Part shown: positions 50,181 through 61,430 of the stretch, piece after piece
How the letters are laid out: each line of letters begins with the position of its first letter
Position numbering within the stretch: position 1 is the first letter of the stretch
NCBI GenBank assembly: GCA_023846275.1
Contig: JAIUJO010000162.1
Span: 1 to 64,000, forward strand
Length of the DNA: 64,000 nt
From: Vanilla planifolia
Taxonomy: Eukaryota > Streptophyta > Magnoliopsida > Asparagales > Orchidaceae
Direction of reading: 5' to 3'
Translations under genes and position numbers: made by a program
The notes under the pieces: model-generated
Told to the model about the DNA's origin: nothing
What the model saw: the letters and a program-made list of their open reading frames with translations, nothing else
Databases searched by the model: none

Positions 50181-50879
50181 TTAAAACATGATTGAGATAG
50201 CCATCTATGTTGACATGGGTAAGAGTAATGGGTGCAAATGTTGGTGATAATGGTGATGGACTATGATGGATAGTAATATAAATAGTCAAAAACTTAATTT
50301 TAATACATTTTAAGAACATTTTTTTTAAAAGAATATCATTGATGGAAATATAGGACATCTACATGGATGTCTTACACTAAATTTAAAGCTAAAACAATCT
50401 AAACAATTATAAATTGTTATTCAAGTAACATAAAGTAAAGTGTAGATATAAATCATTATACAAATATAAGAAAAACAAGCTAAGATGTTCAACAAATAAT
50501 AGTTAGCTGTAATTAACACTACTAATGATAATCATAATAAAGATTAATGAGAAGTAAAAAGGTAAACGTCAGCATTATTTTAAGTCTTAGTAAGAGCAGT
50601 GCACCTGCAAGTTGAACCCTTACATGAAGTACAAGATGCTACTACATTGCTCTCCTTAGGTTTGAAATAGCATAACACTATAGAGGTATCGAGAAATCCC
50701 TATTACTTTTTTAACATCTCCATGTTTAGGTAACGAAGCTTCTACCCGGTAATCCAAGTATCTTTAAATGTGGAATGACCTCACCAAAGTACCAAAAATC
50801 TTTACTTTGCCTAGTTCTATGTCAAAATAGTTTCATTATACATGATTTGCTCAACTTCACTATCAGGTCGCTAAATACA

Positions 50880-51085
50880 ACTAAATATTTTTGTTGGATA
50901 GGTATACATTGCTGTAATACTGAAGGCTCAACAGAATAACTAGGTATGGTTCTTTATAAGTAATAATATCTTGAATATTAAAGATTGTATTAGTTTCATG
51001 ATCTTTAGTTAAATCTAAAGCATACATGTTAAAGCTTAATACTTTTTTCATTTGTAAATGGTCCAACATTATGGGCATTTAATTT
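50880..51085 (-). pseudogene. Gypsy integrase C-terminal relic
   Basis: A stop-free stretch of about 65 codons on the minus strand includes MYALDLTKDHETNTIFNI. It matches the well-known A-Y-x-L-D-L-P-x-x-Y-N-V-x-x-T-F-N-V-x-D-L block after the integrase core in plant gypsy polyproteins. Preceding residues (KKVLSFN) suit the R-I-N-D-N-A-Y segment. No chromodomain is readable further left. Confidence 0.85.
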
Positions 51086-51289
51086 TATAACACTTTATAA
51101 TAGGAATCTCTTAGAATTTGCAAAGATTTTCACATAATTATACTCAATTAATTATTTATGTTCCTATGAGCCTCTACAATCTATTTATACGTTTCATTAT
51201 TTAAATTAATTTGTTCAGTAATATGTCGATGTGGTGTTAAAATGTGATGAGTAAAAGAGTTAAACCCAATGCTTTATATTTTTAGCAAA

Positions 51290-51965
51290 TTTAATGGATA
51301 ACAATAAAAGATCCTAGGTTGAAACATGTTCCATTATTTGGCTATGAAGAAGGTTAATGAAGCTTTAGTTCGCTATTTCTATTTGCAAATCTATTTATGA
51401 TATTAAGTTAACAAAAACTGAAGTTCCATTCTCATTAAGAGACAAAGTGATTTGTAAAAATAGTTAATAAATCTGATATTTTATAGTTAATAAATTTGAT
51501 ATTGTAATCTAAATAATTATTTAAGTTAAGCCTTGTAGTTTCACAACATAATCAAGAAATATCATTACAATATGTGACACAACTAATGAATTCTGGTGTT
51601 TCATGAAATGAGCCATTTTAAAAAATACATCATCAACAACAAAAAAATTCTTTGTAATGTTTTTGGGTATCGAAAAAAAAGCCCAAAATTATATATTCTC
51701 ATGGTCAATGTGGCATAGATAATTATATATATGCACGTTAGCATTAATTACGTATTTTAGCTGTGAAAAATGTTCTATATTAGAAATAATCGAGATAACT
51801 TGATTGGGTAATCTTGGACAATACAATAGGTTAGCCACATCTCTTATTGTTTTGCCTTGACTAAAATGTCCAGTTAGAACCCTAGTATGTACTTGCTTGA
51901 TAGGGATATCCTGAAGAGATGTGTGGGGAATGCGATGTTATGATCCCCAAAATAGAAAAAAACCA
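51290..51965 (-). pseudogene. Gypsy integrase relic (zinc-binding and catalytic core)
   Basis: On the minus strand, from 51960 leftwards, the sequence reads a stretch with TGHFSQGKTIRDV, matching the G-G-H-F-G-x-x-K-T zinc-domain region. It then reads FFVVDDVFFKMAHF, matching the catalytic V-V-V-D-R-F-S-K-M-A-H-F block with the catalytic Asp kept. YVVKLQGL follows, matching I-V-R-L-H-G-x-P. In another frame comes IDLQIEIAN*SFINLLHS, matching T-D-G-Q-T-E-V-V-N-R-x-L-x-N-x-L-R. The S-D-R-D segment with the second catalytic Asp is not readable. Integrase would insert the cDNA into the genome. Confidence 0.87.
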
Positions 51966-52064
51966 TTTTTCAAATATTAGTCACAAGATACTTATTACGA
52001 AAAGTACTGACTACTTAATAGATATGACCTAGGTTCAAACAATCACTATAAAAACTTTGAAACG

Positions 52065-52525
52065 TTGAAATCTAGGAACACTTATATTTATTGGTGGAAG
52101 TAAACAAACATCATGACTTAATGCATTTGCTACTTTATTCTCCACTCTCACCTTATATTTTAAAGCAAAAGTTAATTTCTTGTAAATAATCAAACTATTT
52201 AAATTGCAAATGACTCATTTAATTTAAAAAAAATAATATGTATGATAGGTTGAATATTCTTAAACAAAATTGCTCCATATCTAAAATAAGGAACAAATTT
52301 TTGGGATAGTAGATAGTGTCTCAAACATCTTAATGATTAAACTATAACATGATGTTGTTTTTAACAGGATTATGTCTTCCATTTGCATTTATATTTTCAT
52401 TGATGAATGTGACAAGAGGGCAACTTTTACTCAGGACTACACTAATGCCCATTCCTTAAGCACAAACATCTACAAAGTTGTTGAAAAGTCTGGTAATCTT
52501 AGGATAGAGCTTCTGTCATTGTTTC
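52065..52525 (-). pseudogene. Gypsy RNase H relic (copy 1)
   Basis: The minus strand reads YPKITRLFNNFVD then GMGISVVLS. This matches the L-P-D-F-x-x-P-F-x-V-x-x-D-A-S-x-x-G-I-G-A-V-L-x-Q start of gypsy RNase H, with a stop where the Asp-Ala-Ser lies. About 100 codons later comes KVRVENKVANALS, matching K-x-G-x-x-N-x-V-A-D-A-L-S-R with Asp replaced by Asn. The spacing is right for the domain. It aligns at DNA level with copy 2 at 53850-54130. Confidence 0.88.
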
Positions 52526-52539
52526 TTTTAATTTAGCTA

Positions 52540-53240
52540 AGCTACTTCTATCACTTTTCCCAATTTAAAACCACCCTTTTAAATACAATCTAAAATTAAG
52601 CTTACAATCATGCTTAGTATTTGCATGATCCATTGATAAAAAGTGGCAAAGCCATGAAATCTATGAACTTAATGTGAATTACTTGGAGATGGCCAATCAA
52701 AAATGGATTTTGTCTTGTTTGGATTAATAAATAATTCTTCTTTCAGAACTGTAAACCTTTGAGTGACATTCTTTCCATATAAAATAACAATTCTTATGAC
52801 TAGCAAATAAATGTCGTTCACATAATGCATCCCTATCTAAGATATCTTAACTATTCAAATGTTTATGGCAATAAACTATTACATAAACAAAATAGATAAC
52901 TAAAAAATAACCAAGAGAAGAGCACAAAACCTAAGTTATAAGTCTCAGAAATGTACTTGGCATGCTCGATAATATGAATGAGATAATTAACCATCCATAT
53001 AGTCCACCTTTTCTTCTAAAATTAGTCCTACATTCATCACTAAGTAGAAACCTATAGTTAATCATTATTTTGTTACTGACATGACTATATATACATAACA
53101 ACCAAGTTTCATCACCTCTTAGAGGAAACAAATTGGGGAAATCACATGCTCTAACACTTTTCTTAATAACTTCCTCTTGAATGAGCTCACTTATCAAGTA
53201 AGTTCTATATGAGCAAATAAATTTAATCAATAATTTAGTA
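52540..53240 (-). pseudogene. Gypsy reverse transcriptase relic (copy 1)
   Basis: The minus strand has an open stretch of about 100 codons (53230-52931). It contains ELIQEEVIKKSVRACDFPN, matching the L-x-x-x-G-x-I-x-x-S-x-S-P-x-x-x-P motif, then YGWLIISFILSSMPSTF, matching Y-E-W-x-V-M-P-F-G-L-x-N-A-P-x-T-F. The palm segment with the first catalytic Asp (the F-S-x-x-D-L region) is missing between them, which looks like an internal deletion. Further on come FLVIYFVYVIVY at the Y-F-D-D-I-L-I-Y box, with both Asp lost, and LFASHKNCYFIWKECHS, matching the L-x-x-x-K-C-x-F-x-x-x-x-V block. Confidence 0.92.
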
Positions 53241-53244
53241 AATG

Positions 53245-53650
53245 TTGTGGTGAAGTGTCAAAAACTAGATCAATAATATGTCAAATCTCTCTTAATAATT
53301 GGAGGGTTTAGCAAGTCATCAAAAAAATCTTATCAAATTCTATTAACAATGGTTGGACTATGGATGTTGGGGTGATTACACTAATAAGGATTTTTCTAAT
53401 TGTCATAAACAAGAAAACTTCACCATTGGTTATATCCCTAGCAATCTTGAATAGTGAAATGACAAATTATTTTTTCATTTCTTTTATCTTTCTCTTTTGC
53501 AGTATTTAGGATGGAAATTCTATTGTAGAGAAGTCAAGGATATAGCATGATCATTGCTCCTTATTCAAAATTATAGTATTGGCTCTTCCATTAAAGGTAG
53601 CATCTAAACTGATAACCAAGGACTTTCTAAAATAAGGCCACCTATACACA
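53245..53650 (-). pseudogene. Gypsy protease end and protease-RT linker relic
   Basis: On the minus strand LLREI*HIIDLVF matches the L-P-P-x-R-x-x-x-H-x-I-D-L-V-P-G block that precedes reverse transcriptase in plant gypsy elements, preceded by EFDKIFL (E-F-x-D-V-F). Farther upstream LILESPW (near 53620) matches the L-I-L-G-R-P-W motif at the end of the aspartic protease region. The order and spacing relative to the RT copy on the left are normal for one element. Confidence 0.75.
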
Positions 53651-53689
53651 TTGGGATAACATTACACCATAATGTTTCAAAATATTGAC

Positions 53690-54130
53690 CAAACTTTTAA
53701 GGAATATTACCCCTTTGTGTTTGTAAAAATTGAGATTTTGAGCATCCAAGTTATTTTATATGGGTACATATGATCTACCTATATTAAGCCTATCTTTTTG
53801 GAAGTATTCTCTGATATGAGAAATATACAACTATCACTATCTAATGCAGTTACATCTTTATTCCCCACTCTTGTCTTAGTTTTAAATTAAAATTGAATTT
53901 TGTAAATATTCAAACCATCTACCATGCTGATGAATTAAATTTATTTGACCAAAATAATGAATACAATAGGGTGAATATTCTTAACTTAAAGTGCTTCATG
54001 AGTATAATGAAGAACAAATTCTTGGGATAATAGATAATTCTTTCCATATCTTAATGATTAAAGTATCACATAATGTTATTTTTCATAAGTGACTTCAAAA
54101 GAGGTCGAAAGTCTAGTAATCGAAGGACTG
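53690..54130 (-). pseudogene. Gypsy RNase H relic (copy 2)
   Basis: The minus strand reads APVLRLLDF at its start, matching A-P-x-L-x-L-P-D-F. YPKNLF then matches the L-x-P-x-x-F-x-x-x-x-D-H phrase, and a TRVGNKDVTALDS-like stretch, shifted in frame, matches K-x-G-x-x-N-x-V-A-D-A-L-S. The left part (53690-53840) lies just after the domain and recurs at 54971-55150. Stops are dense, and the copy is more decayed than copy 1. Confidence 0.8.
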
Positions 54131-54149
54131 GTGCTTGAGTCATGGGTTT

Positions 54150-54970
54150 TTTTATTTGGTAAGTGTACTTCTACCACTATTGATAAGTTAAATTAAACTT
54201 TTTCAACATAATCTAGAGTTAAGGCCACAATCATGTTATGTTTGGTAATTTATTGAGATAAAAAGTGGGAATGCTATGAAAACTATGATCTTAATGTACA
54301 TTGCTTCGAGTTGGCCGTTCAAAAATGGATTTTATTCTTTGGGATTAGTAATTAATCTTTTTTTTTTAATTATAAAACCTTTGAATGACATTCTTTGAAT
54401 GAAAATTAATACTTCTAATGGATAGAAAATAAATATTATTCATGTAATGTAGTCTATACTTGTTCAAGTTGTCTTAATAATTCAAATATTCTATGGCTAT
54501 AAAATAATATAAAATCAAAATTGACAACTACAAAGTGACCAAGATAAGGACACTAACCTAAGTCTCTCACAAATGTACTTGGTGCATTCGATAATGTTAA
54601 TGGCATCATAACCTTTCATATAGTCCATCTTTTGCTTTAAAAAGTAGACTTACGTTCATCGCTATGTAGATTCTAACAAAAGAGTGTCAACTTTCAATAT
54701 TTTTTTTAGAAAATATAGTGGCTCCAACTATTTGAACTAAAAATTATCATGCATAGGATTTAAAAACCTATACCTAATGATTATTTTGTTATTGACATGA
54801 CAATCTATGCACATGCACTAAGTTTCATCATTTTTGTTGGCAAACAAAGTGGGGACAGTACATGCTCTAATACTTTTCTTAACAAATGCCTTTAGAGTGA
54901 GCTCTTTTACTTATCAAGAAAGTTCTTCATGAGCCAATAGATTTAATAATTAATTTAGTAAAGGGAAGCA
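54150..54970 (-). pseudogene. Gypsy reverse transcriptase relic (copy 2)
   Basis: It aligns with 52560-53230 at DNA level (for example tggccaatcaaaaatggatt/tggccgttcaaaaatggatt and tagtccaccttttcttctaa/tagtccatcttttgctttaa). The minus strand reads GHFVVVNFDFILFYSH at the catalytic box, with one of the two Asp kept, and SFKECHSKVL downstream as in copy 1. Upstream pieces match the conserved fingers region in broken frames. It keeps about 100 bp between the fingers and palm (around 54665-54765) that copy 1 lacks. Confidence 0.85.
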
Positions 54971-55150
54971 ACACCTTTGGGTTTGTGAAAATTGATATTT
55001 TGTCGATCAATGATATTATGTATTGGTGGTGATGGTCTGTGAATGTTAAAAGTATCTTTTGGTAGCAATCTCTGATATAGTAGTGATACTACTATTACTA
55101 TTTATAACATCCTTACTGAGTTGATCCTTAATTCTTGTGAAGTTACAAAA
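54971..55150 (-). pseudogene. Third gypsy fragment (post-RNase H region)
   Basis: This scrap aligns with 53690-53840: cctttgtgtttgtaaaaatt/cctttgggtttgtgaaaatt, gaagtattctctgatatgag/tagcaatctctgatatagta and a following ctatcactatc/ctattactatt. In copy 2 that sequence lies directly downstream of RNase H, whereas here it abuts the N-terminal side of RT copy 2. This implies a junction with another element copy or a tandem duplication breakpoint at about 54970. Confidence 0.6.
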
Positions 55151-56734
55151 GATTTTAGTTCATCGCCAATCTTTAGTTATTCCTAGTTTAACCAAATTGC
55201 ATCTCATAATGGCTATGGTGGCACAATGCATTAAAATTTTTAATCTAGTTCTTGTAATTTAACTTCAATATCCTCATCTAACTATATAACCTCATCTTTC
55301 TTAAGTTTATCACTTTCTTTCTTTTTTTTTATGTTTATATGTAAGACACTTTTAAGACACTGGGTTGAGACAAACCCATTCTTGTGTCAATGATATCATT
55401 GTAGTCCAAAAGTAGTAGATGGTTTGGGCAAGGGTTAGATTCATTGAGTTGACTGTATTGATGACGTGACATAGTTTGTTTACAGAGTAGAAGTAGTAGA
55501 ATTAAAGAAAGTAGTGGTATGCATTTTAGGTTAGGCAGAGGTCCAAGGAATCTAACTTTTACAAGTAATTGATATTCTATATCGTAAGATACTTTACATG
55601 CCTTTTTTAAATTAATAATATTTCTCAAGTATAAGTCAATTAAATCATGTCTTTGAGCCTAACTAAAAATTAAAAATACGCGACTTGATCTAGCTTCTAA
55701 GAACCACATCACATAATATAATCCTCAAATTTAATAATGTATTTGTCGAAAGTCCTTGAATCTTAGGATAAATGTTACTATTTATCCAAAAGTTGACTTA
55801 AATAAGAAGTGAGTACATATTTACCTTATAGGAAAACCTTGAGTTCTTCTCTTGATTAGGGTATTTCATTCTTCTCATTAGAAAATTACCACTTTAACGA
55901 GCAAACAAATAATCTAGCATAAAATAGAAGCTTATCTTTTTATAAATTAGTACTTTTGATGCCTACTAAGATCATACCATTCAAAAAATACTCCATTTTC
56001 ATTTTGTAAATTTGATATACTCTAGAGACTAAACTATAATCATTTTTTTATTATAACTCTGCTTTTAACCATGCTAGCCTAGTGATCATTATCCCTTCCA
56101 TGTCTATTGCCTTGGGTATGGGGTGTAACTTGTCACGTTCGTCGATATTCAATTTGGTTAGGTCCATTTTTGGAAGACATTTTTTTTCGTTTTAGAGTCA
56201 CTTGTCAAAGACCAACTTAATCTATGGGTTTCACCATATTTGATTTCATTACAATATTCCAATCAATATATGTGTGTTACTATAGTTGCTTTTAGCTCTT
56301 GTGTTGAATGAATTAGTTCTATAACTACATTTTATTTTATTAGGTCTGTAGATTACTTTAGTGGTTGAGAATCAAACATTTTATGTTATTTTATAAACCT
56401 AGTAGTCATAAACTATTGGGATTGTAAACAAGTTTGAATTTGGGTTGATAAAGATAAAGAGAGAAAAATAAATCATGAAATGAGATAGCTGAAGAACATT
56501 TAAATAAGCAAATGTTGTAGCATTAGACTTAAAAGTAAGATTTTTTTATTTTTATTTTTTATTGTTTTTTCATATAATTTTAAATAATTTCTAGCTATTA
56601 AAGCCCAAAGCATAAATTTGAAAGATGCAGACTTAATTATAAATTAAAAAATTATGCAATGTTTTTGTAGCAAACCATTCGTTAACACAGAGTTAATAGT
56701 GGATGATATGCTAAAATTGGCGTCTAGTTCATCG
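55151..56734. other. Unassigned; expected site of gypsy gag
   Basis: By position, the gag of the minus-strand gypsy relics should lie here, but no gag or zinc-knuckle motif could be read. An open minus-strand stretch of about 97 codons (55335-55628) contains a Leu-rich run and is not recognised. The rest is AT-rich. Confidence 0.45.
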
Positions 56735-57262
56735 ATAATTGAAAAGTTCTAAAATTCATTGAATATATCCACATGAAAGGCTTAGCCAAAGGTGGTATAG
56801 GTTCATAATAGAAAATCTTAGTATCGCTGCACAAGTAAAACATTTGCTAAAAGCTTAGGACATACATTGATCATTTACATTAGGAGTTTTAATGCTATAG
56901 AAAAGTGATTTTAATTACCAACATCCATAATGGTCAAGTTAGTGGTGAAGGGTTGTAGTGAACAATTTTAGTTTTTGAATACTAAATAACAATATCACAA
57001 GTTCATCAAAGTAGACTCAAAATTTGGGTGAAGTGATTAATTTCTTAAAAGTTGAAATTAAGTGATTAAGAGCTTTATTGATGATTTTATGCTCTTGTAA
57101 ATAGTGAATAATGTCTTAGAATCTCTTTTTTTGGTCCTTTAACTCTCCTTTCAAAGTTACCTCTACAATCACACCATTACTTTGAATAAACACAACACAC
57201 TTCTATTGAATTAGGTTAATGGAAGTGCTTTGTTAATTTATTCAAATTATATTACTTACAAT
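56735..57262 (-). repeat. Right member of the ~530-bp dispersed repeat pair
   Basis: Partner of 49655-50180, in the same orientation, about 7.1 kb away; the alignment landmarks are listed there. Together the two bracket all the gypsy relics at a distance typical of an LTR element, which is the main reason to suspect LTRs. Confidence 0.6.
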
Positions 57263-58048
57263 TTTCTTAGCTTCACTATTTATAGAGATTTCAAGGATAT
57301 AACGATAATTTGTTAGTCGAGGATATGAAAGGATATTTTTCGTATACTATAGAACACGTTTTAGAATTCTAAAGAATAATTTTGAAAATCTAAAACTCAT
57401 AAAAAATTATTAAAAAAAATTGAAATTAAGAAAAAAAATTTCTTTGAAATCATGCAAAATTAAGTTGGGATAAGAAGCTCCCAAATTGGCATGTTCATTT
57501 TGAGTGATAGTTTAGTGAGTGGCAAGGAGGTGGCATACGCGATAAATGCAGTATGGATAGATTGAAACAGTTATATGCCAATTCTAATTTATAGGCTAGA
57601 ATGAGCTAACAAGTCGACATATGTTGACAGGTTAGTAAATTTCGTGCATTGTAGATCAACACTGGCAGTGTGTGTTGAGAGGATAAATGGCATGGAAGAG
57701 TTGTGGTTCCGTAAGTAGGCCGCATGAATCGACACTAGCAGTGGCAAAGGTGAAAGACATAGCCAATAGTAGCAAAAAGTAACCAAACTCTCAATTTTAA
57801 GGATTTTTATATTTATTTTGAAAAAGTTTTTTGCTAACAGAGTTATGATACTACTATATGGATATCTTTAGTGAAATTTAAATCTAGAAGTATCTCAAAA
57901 GCTACCAATCAATCTCCAAATGACTTAAACTAAATTACAAATACATATAACTTAATAAATTATTAAAAAAATAAAAAATGATATATATAATGGTCAATTA
58001 TAATTGGCCCCAAAAATAAGAATGGATCCAAGACTAAGCAAAAGTATA
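57263..58048. other. Unassigned sequence with a GC-richer patch
   Basis: The stretch 57480-57760 is less AT-rich than its neighbours and has a minus-strand open stretch of about 65 codons (57589-57786), not recognised. It could be a younger or less decayed repeat. No gene is supported. Confidence 0.45.
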
Positions 58049-58879
58049 GAGACTAAAGTTTGAATTTTTCTAAGCTCGATTAAGATTAGTATGGCTCTAG
58101 GTGGAACCCCTGTGTGATTTGCGGAATGCTACTATGTCACAAACTTACTAATATTTTGTAAATGCTAGAACATAATTACTTAATAATTTTTTTAAAGTGC
58201 AATGTCAAACCTATTTGATGATTCTAAAGAAAAATCTAAATTCTAAAATATTCTCCTAAAAATAGAAATAATGTATAACATGATATCAATGTAGATATTG
58301 AAAGCTTGTAAAGTTTTTTAAGCTATGTTGAGGTTATAAATGATCCCCATAGCTTCCATAACAATGTTATACATGGCTTTATTTGTGTGGCATTGAGAAA
58401 ATGAGGAAATGATGTTTTTAAAATTTTCAATAATGAGTTGATGATATGTAGTTTCACTAGTGGAGATACTAAACTTCGAATGGCTGTAATTCCAATTAAG
58501 ATTAGTATGCCACTAGGTGGAACACTTGTGTGATATACGGAATGCTACTATGTCACAAACATACTAATATTTTGTAAATGCTAGAACATTATTACTCAAT
58601 TTTTTTAAAAGGGTGAAGGCCAACCTTTTCGATGATTTTAAAGAAAAATCTAAATTGTACAATATTCTCTTCAAAATAGAAATAATATTTGGCATGATAT
58701 GATTGTAGATATCAAAGGCTTGTATAGTTTTTTAAGCTATGTTGACATTAAAAATGATCTCCATAGCTTCCATAACAGTGTTATACATGGCTTTCTTGGT
58801 GTGGCATTAAGCAAAATGAGGAAATGATGTTTTTAAAATTTTCAATAATAAGTTGATGATATGCTGTTTCACTAGTGGA
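58049..58879. repeat. 416-bp tandem duplication
   Basis: Copy 1 (58049-58464) and copy 2 (58465-58879) start with gactaaagtttgaat / atactaaacttcgaat and end with tttcactagtgga. Shared runs include cggaatgctactatgtcaca, actaatattttgtaaatgct, catagcttccataaca and gatgtttttaaaattttcaa. I count 7 differences in the first ~90 aligned bases after attaagattagtatg. The family is unknown. Confidence 0.95.
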
Positions 58880-61039
58880 TGATTATATTAATCATAAGTT
58901 ATAAAGTTTTATTTATATTTATTACAAGTAGTTAACATCTCCTGAAATCATTTAATAAACTTTTCAGCATTACAAGGTGCCATAAACCATTTCTCAACCT
59001 TTTCTTTTATTAAAAAAATTACTACATATTGGAGGTTACAACAGTTATAGTTTATTGCTTAAAATGCATTATTATTATCAAGACTTCTAAAGATTGTAGA
59101 TGATATGTGTGTGTGACGTTGAGCATCCATAAGCTTTTGATGTGTTGATTGGTGTGAATGTCATTTGCTAACTAGTTCCCATTCAGTGATTTGGAGTGTC
59201 TAATAGAAGTATCATTATTACCAATTGAATATATAGGTTGGAATTAGTCAGATGCATAGAGGTATCTAGAGTGACCAAGATTGATTCCACATAAGTCATA
59301 CATTGAAATTATATAAGCACACAAAAGAGTGCCATGAATTGTCTTGTTGTATGGAACTACCATATTGTATGATGAGAATCATATGATGAAAATTTTATGA
59401 AAAGATTGATGAAGTGCTAAACCAATATAATTAAGGAGCTGAACTACAAAAACTAAGAATTTGTGCCTCAATGGATATGTTTGTTTAACATAGTAGTGTA
59501 TTATTGTAACTAAATGATCATGCACAAAACAATGGAATATAAAAGAAATCCAAATGGTTCATGCCATGTCACATATTTAGCTAACGACAATCTTGCTATG
59601 AAGTAAGATATTCTGTATGACATTGATAGATTTGTTGAAGGCATGACATACGAAAAAAAATTAAAGTAAACATATTTTTCTAATCCTTTCTAATTAATGG
59701 TAGCAGTAGAATGTCCTTGACACAAAAAGTAAGACACAAAATATAGATTTAACTGAACAGTACCGAGAAACATGCGTAGTAGAAAATAGTCTTGATGTGA
59801 AGTGTTATACTATTGTAATTATTGAATCATATTTGACATGTTAAGCAATTGTTTCCTGTTGGGGTTATCAAAATTGAGTGTTGAAGCATTAATAAAATGT
59901 TTTGGAGCATTCTAAAAAATCCATGTTGGGTAGCCTACTTTGATAGCAACTATATTGTTATGAGGTAAGATATAATTAAATACAATGACGAACTCTATAA
60001 CCATAAAAGTTTGAATACTAAATTGGTGTCATCGTATTTGTTTACTCATTAATGACCACAGTAATATGATTGAAACCCATGATAAAGGTGCAGAGATTCC
60101 AAATAAATATAGAGTCTGATGTACTGCCCAATTAAGTCCATCACAATTAATTGATGCTATTGAACTAGTCTTTACATATGGTTGATTAGGAGGATGTGAT
60201 GGCCAATGAACGAAGTAGTTCTAGAAGATGAGGATGTAGAAACATGTTATGTAACTAAAATTGATGGATAATTATGTTAGTATTTGATCAAATTAAAGAA
60301 ATTTTCGAAAAAGAGATGGCTTTTTTCTCATTCTTTGCATATGTTATTCCTAAAAAGAATAATAAATTTGATAGGGAACTTCCTAATTAACAAACTGAAA
60401 TTAAAACTATAGAAACAATTATATTGTAATAGCAATAAAACATGTAGCCAATTTACTTTAATGAAAGTAGTCAAAATTGCATGAGCCTTTCTTTTGAATT
60501 TATCACAGAATCAAGCACAATTTTGATAAGACTATATTTGAATTGGTTGGATTTGTATTCAAATTTACACAAAAAAAACTCATTATCTAAGATAGAATAA
60601 CAAATCATTTGTTGAAATTGACGAACTCTATGGAAATTGTTTCCTTGCTATGAAATGTGCCACATGAAATACATTCATTCCTTTTTCCCAAAATAACATT
60701 AAATTTACATGAGTTATGTAAAACAAAAGTAGTTTAATAAATTTAAATTCTTAAGCTAAAAAAATATATGATAAAATCTAATGGTCTTCCAAGATTTTAG
60801 TTCACTCTTTTTAGCCCAAAATGCTCAATAATTTCAATGAGAACAAGCCCAAGTCATCCTCAATGATTACGTGAATGCATTCCATCAATTCAATTATGGA
60901 GGCATTAGTTGGATGACTTCCCTTATGTTTATGATATGAATATATCAACATCTCTCCTGATCAATCTTAATTAATGCTTTGCAAATTTGTAGATTTTCAT
61001 ATGAATTTAGAACCTCTAATTGAATACAATTACTAGCTA
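58880..61039. other. Unassigned AT-rich DNA
   Basis: No recognisable protein, RNA or tandem repeat. The right end may be the 3' tail of the LINE-type relic that begins at 61040 on the minus strand. Confidence 0.5.
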
Positions 61040-61430
61040 TTTAAGCCTATTAGTTTGCTACTAGATTTCCTTTCCTAAATATGTGTTAGAATTGAACTAC
61101 TTTGGAATGAAATAGATTCATTCTATTTAGTTGGTTTAAGATATAGCAAGGGATTGCACAGTTTTATACATCATTACAAAGATTGATCAATTGTTTGGAT
61201 CTATAATGATGTTTCTATAATCCCAAATTATCACATAAGTTTAAACAAAATAATATTTCAATGGCTTCAACATATATACTTATTTAGATACTATGTAAAT
61301 TGAGAGTGCTTTAATAGCTCTAGCAAGTAGTTTCTGATCAAATAAACAAGACCTATAAGGCCTTGGTTCATTCTAGTCAATCCACTAGAAATTTATTTGA
61401 CTAAATCCACTACTAAGGAGTCATTGAACC
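61040..61430 (-). pseudogene. LINE-type RNase H relic
   Basis: On the minus strand, from 61420 leftwards, NQGLIGLVYLIRNYL matches the N-P-G-x-x-G-x-G-x-V-I-R-x start of plant RNase H (RVT_3-type) domains. The LCDNLGL phrase then falls in the middle helix region, and HIFRKGNLVAN (61085-61053) matches the H-I-x-R-x-G-N-x-x-A-D block near the end, with Asp replaced by Asn. The length of about 125 codons suits the domain. Stops interrupt it. Such domains occur at the C-terminus of plant LINE polyproteins. Confidence 0.75.

Larger units (their letters stand above)
50880..55150 (-). mobile_element. Stacked Ty3/gypsy polyprotein relics, minus strand
   Basis: The best-preserved relic occupies 50880-53650. 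From its 5' side on the minus strand it runs protease end, linker, reverse transcriptase, RNase H, integrase and integrase C-terminus, the standard Ty3/gypsy order. A second copy of RNase H plus RT (53690-54970) lies immediately upstream, and a scrap homologous to 53690-53840 follows at 54971-55150. At least two, probably three, element copies are therefore joined head to tail. Every domain has stops and frameshifts. Confidence 0.87.
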
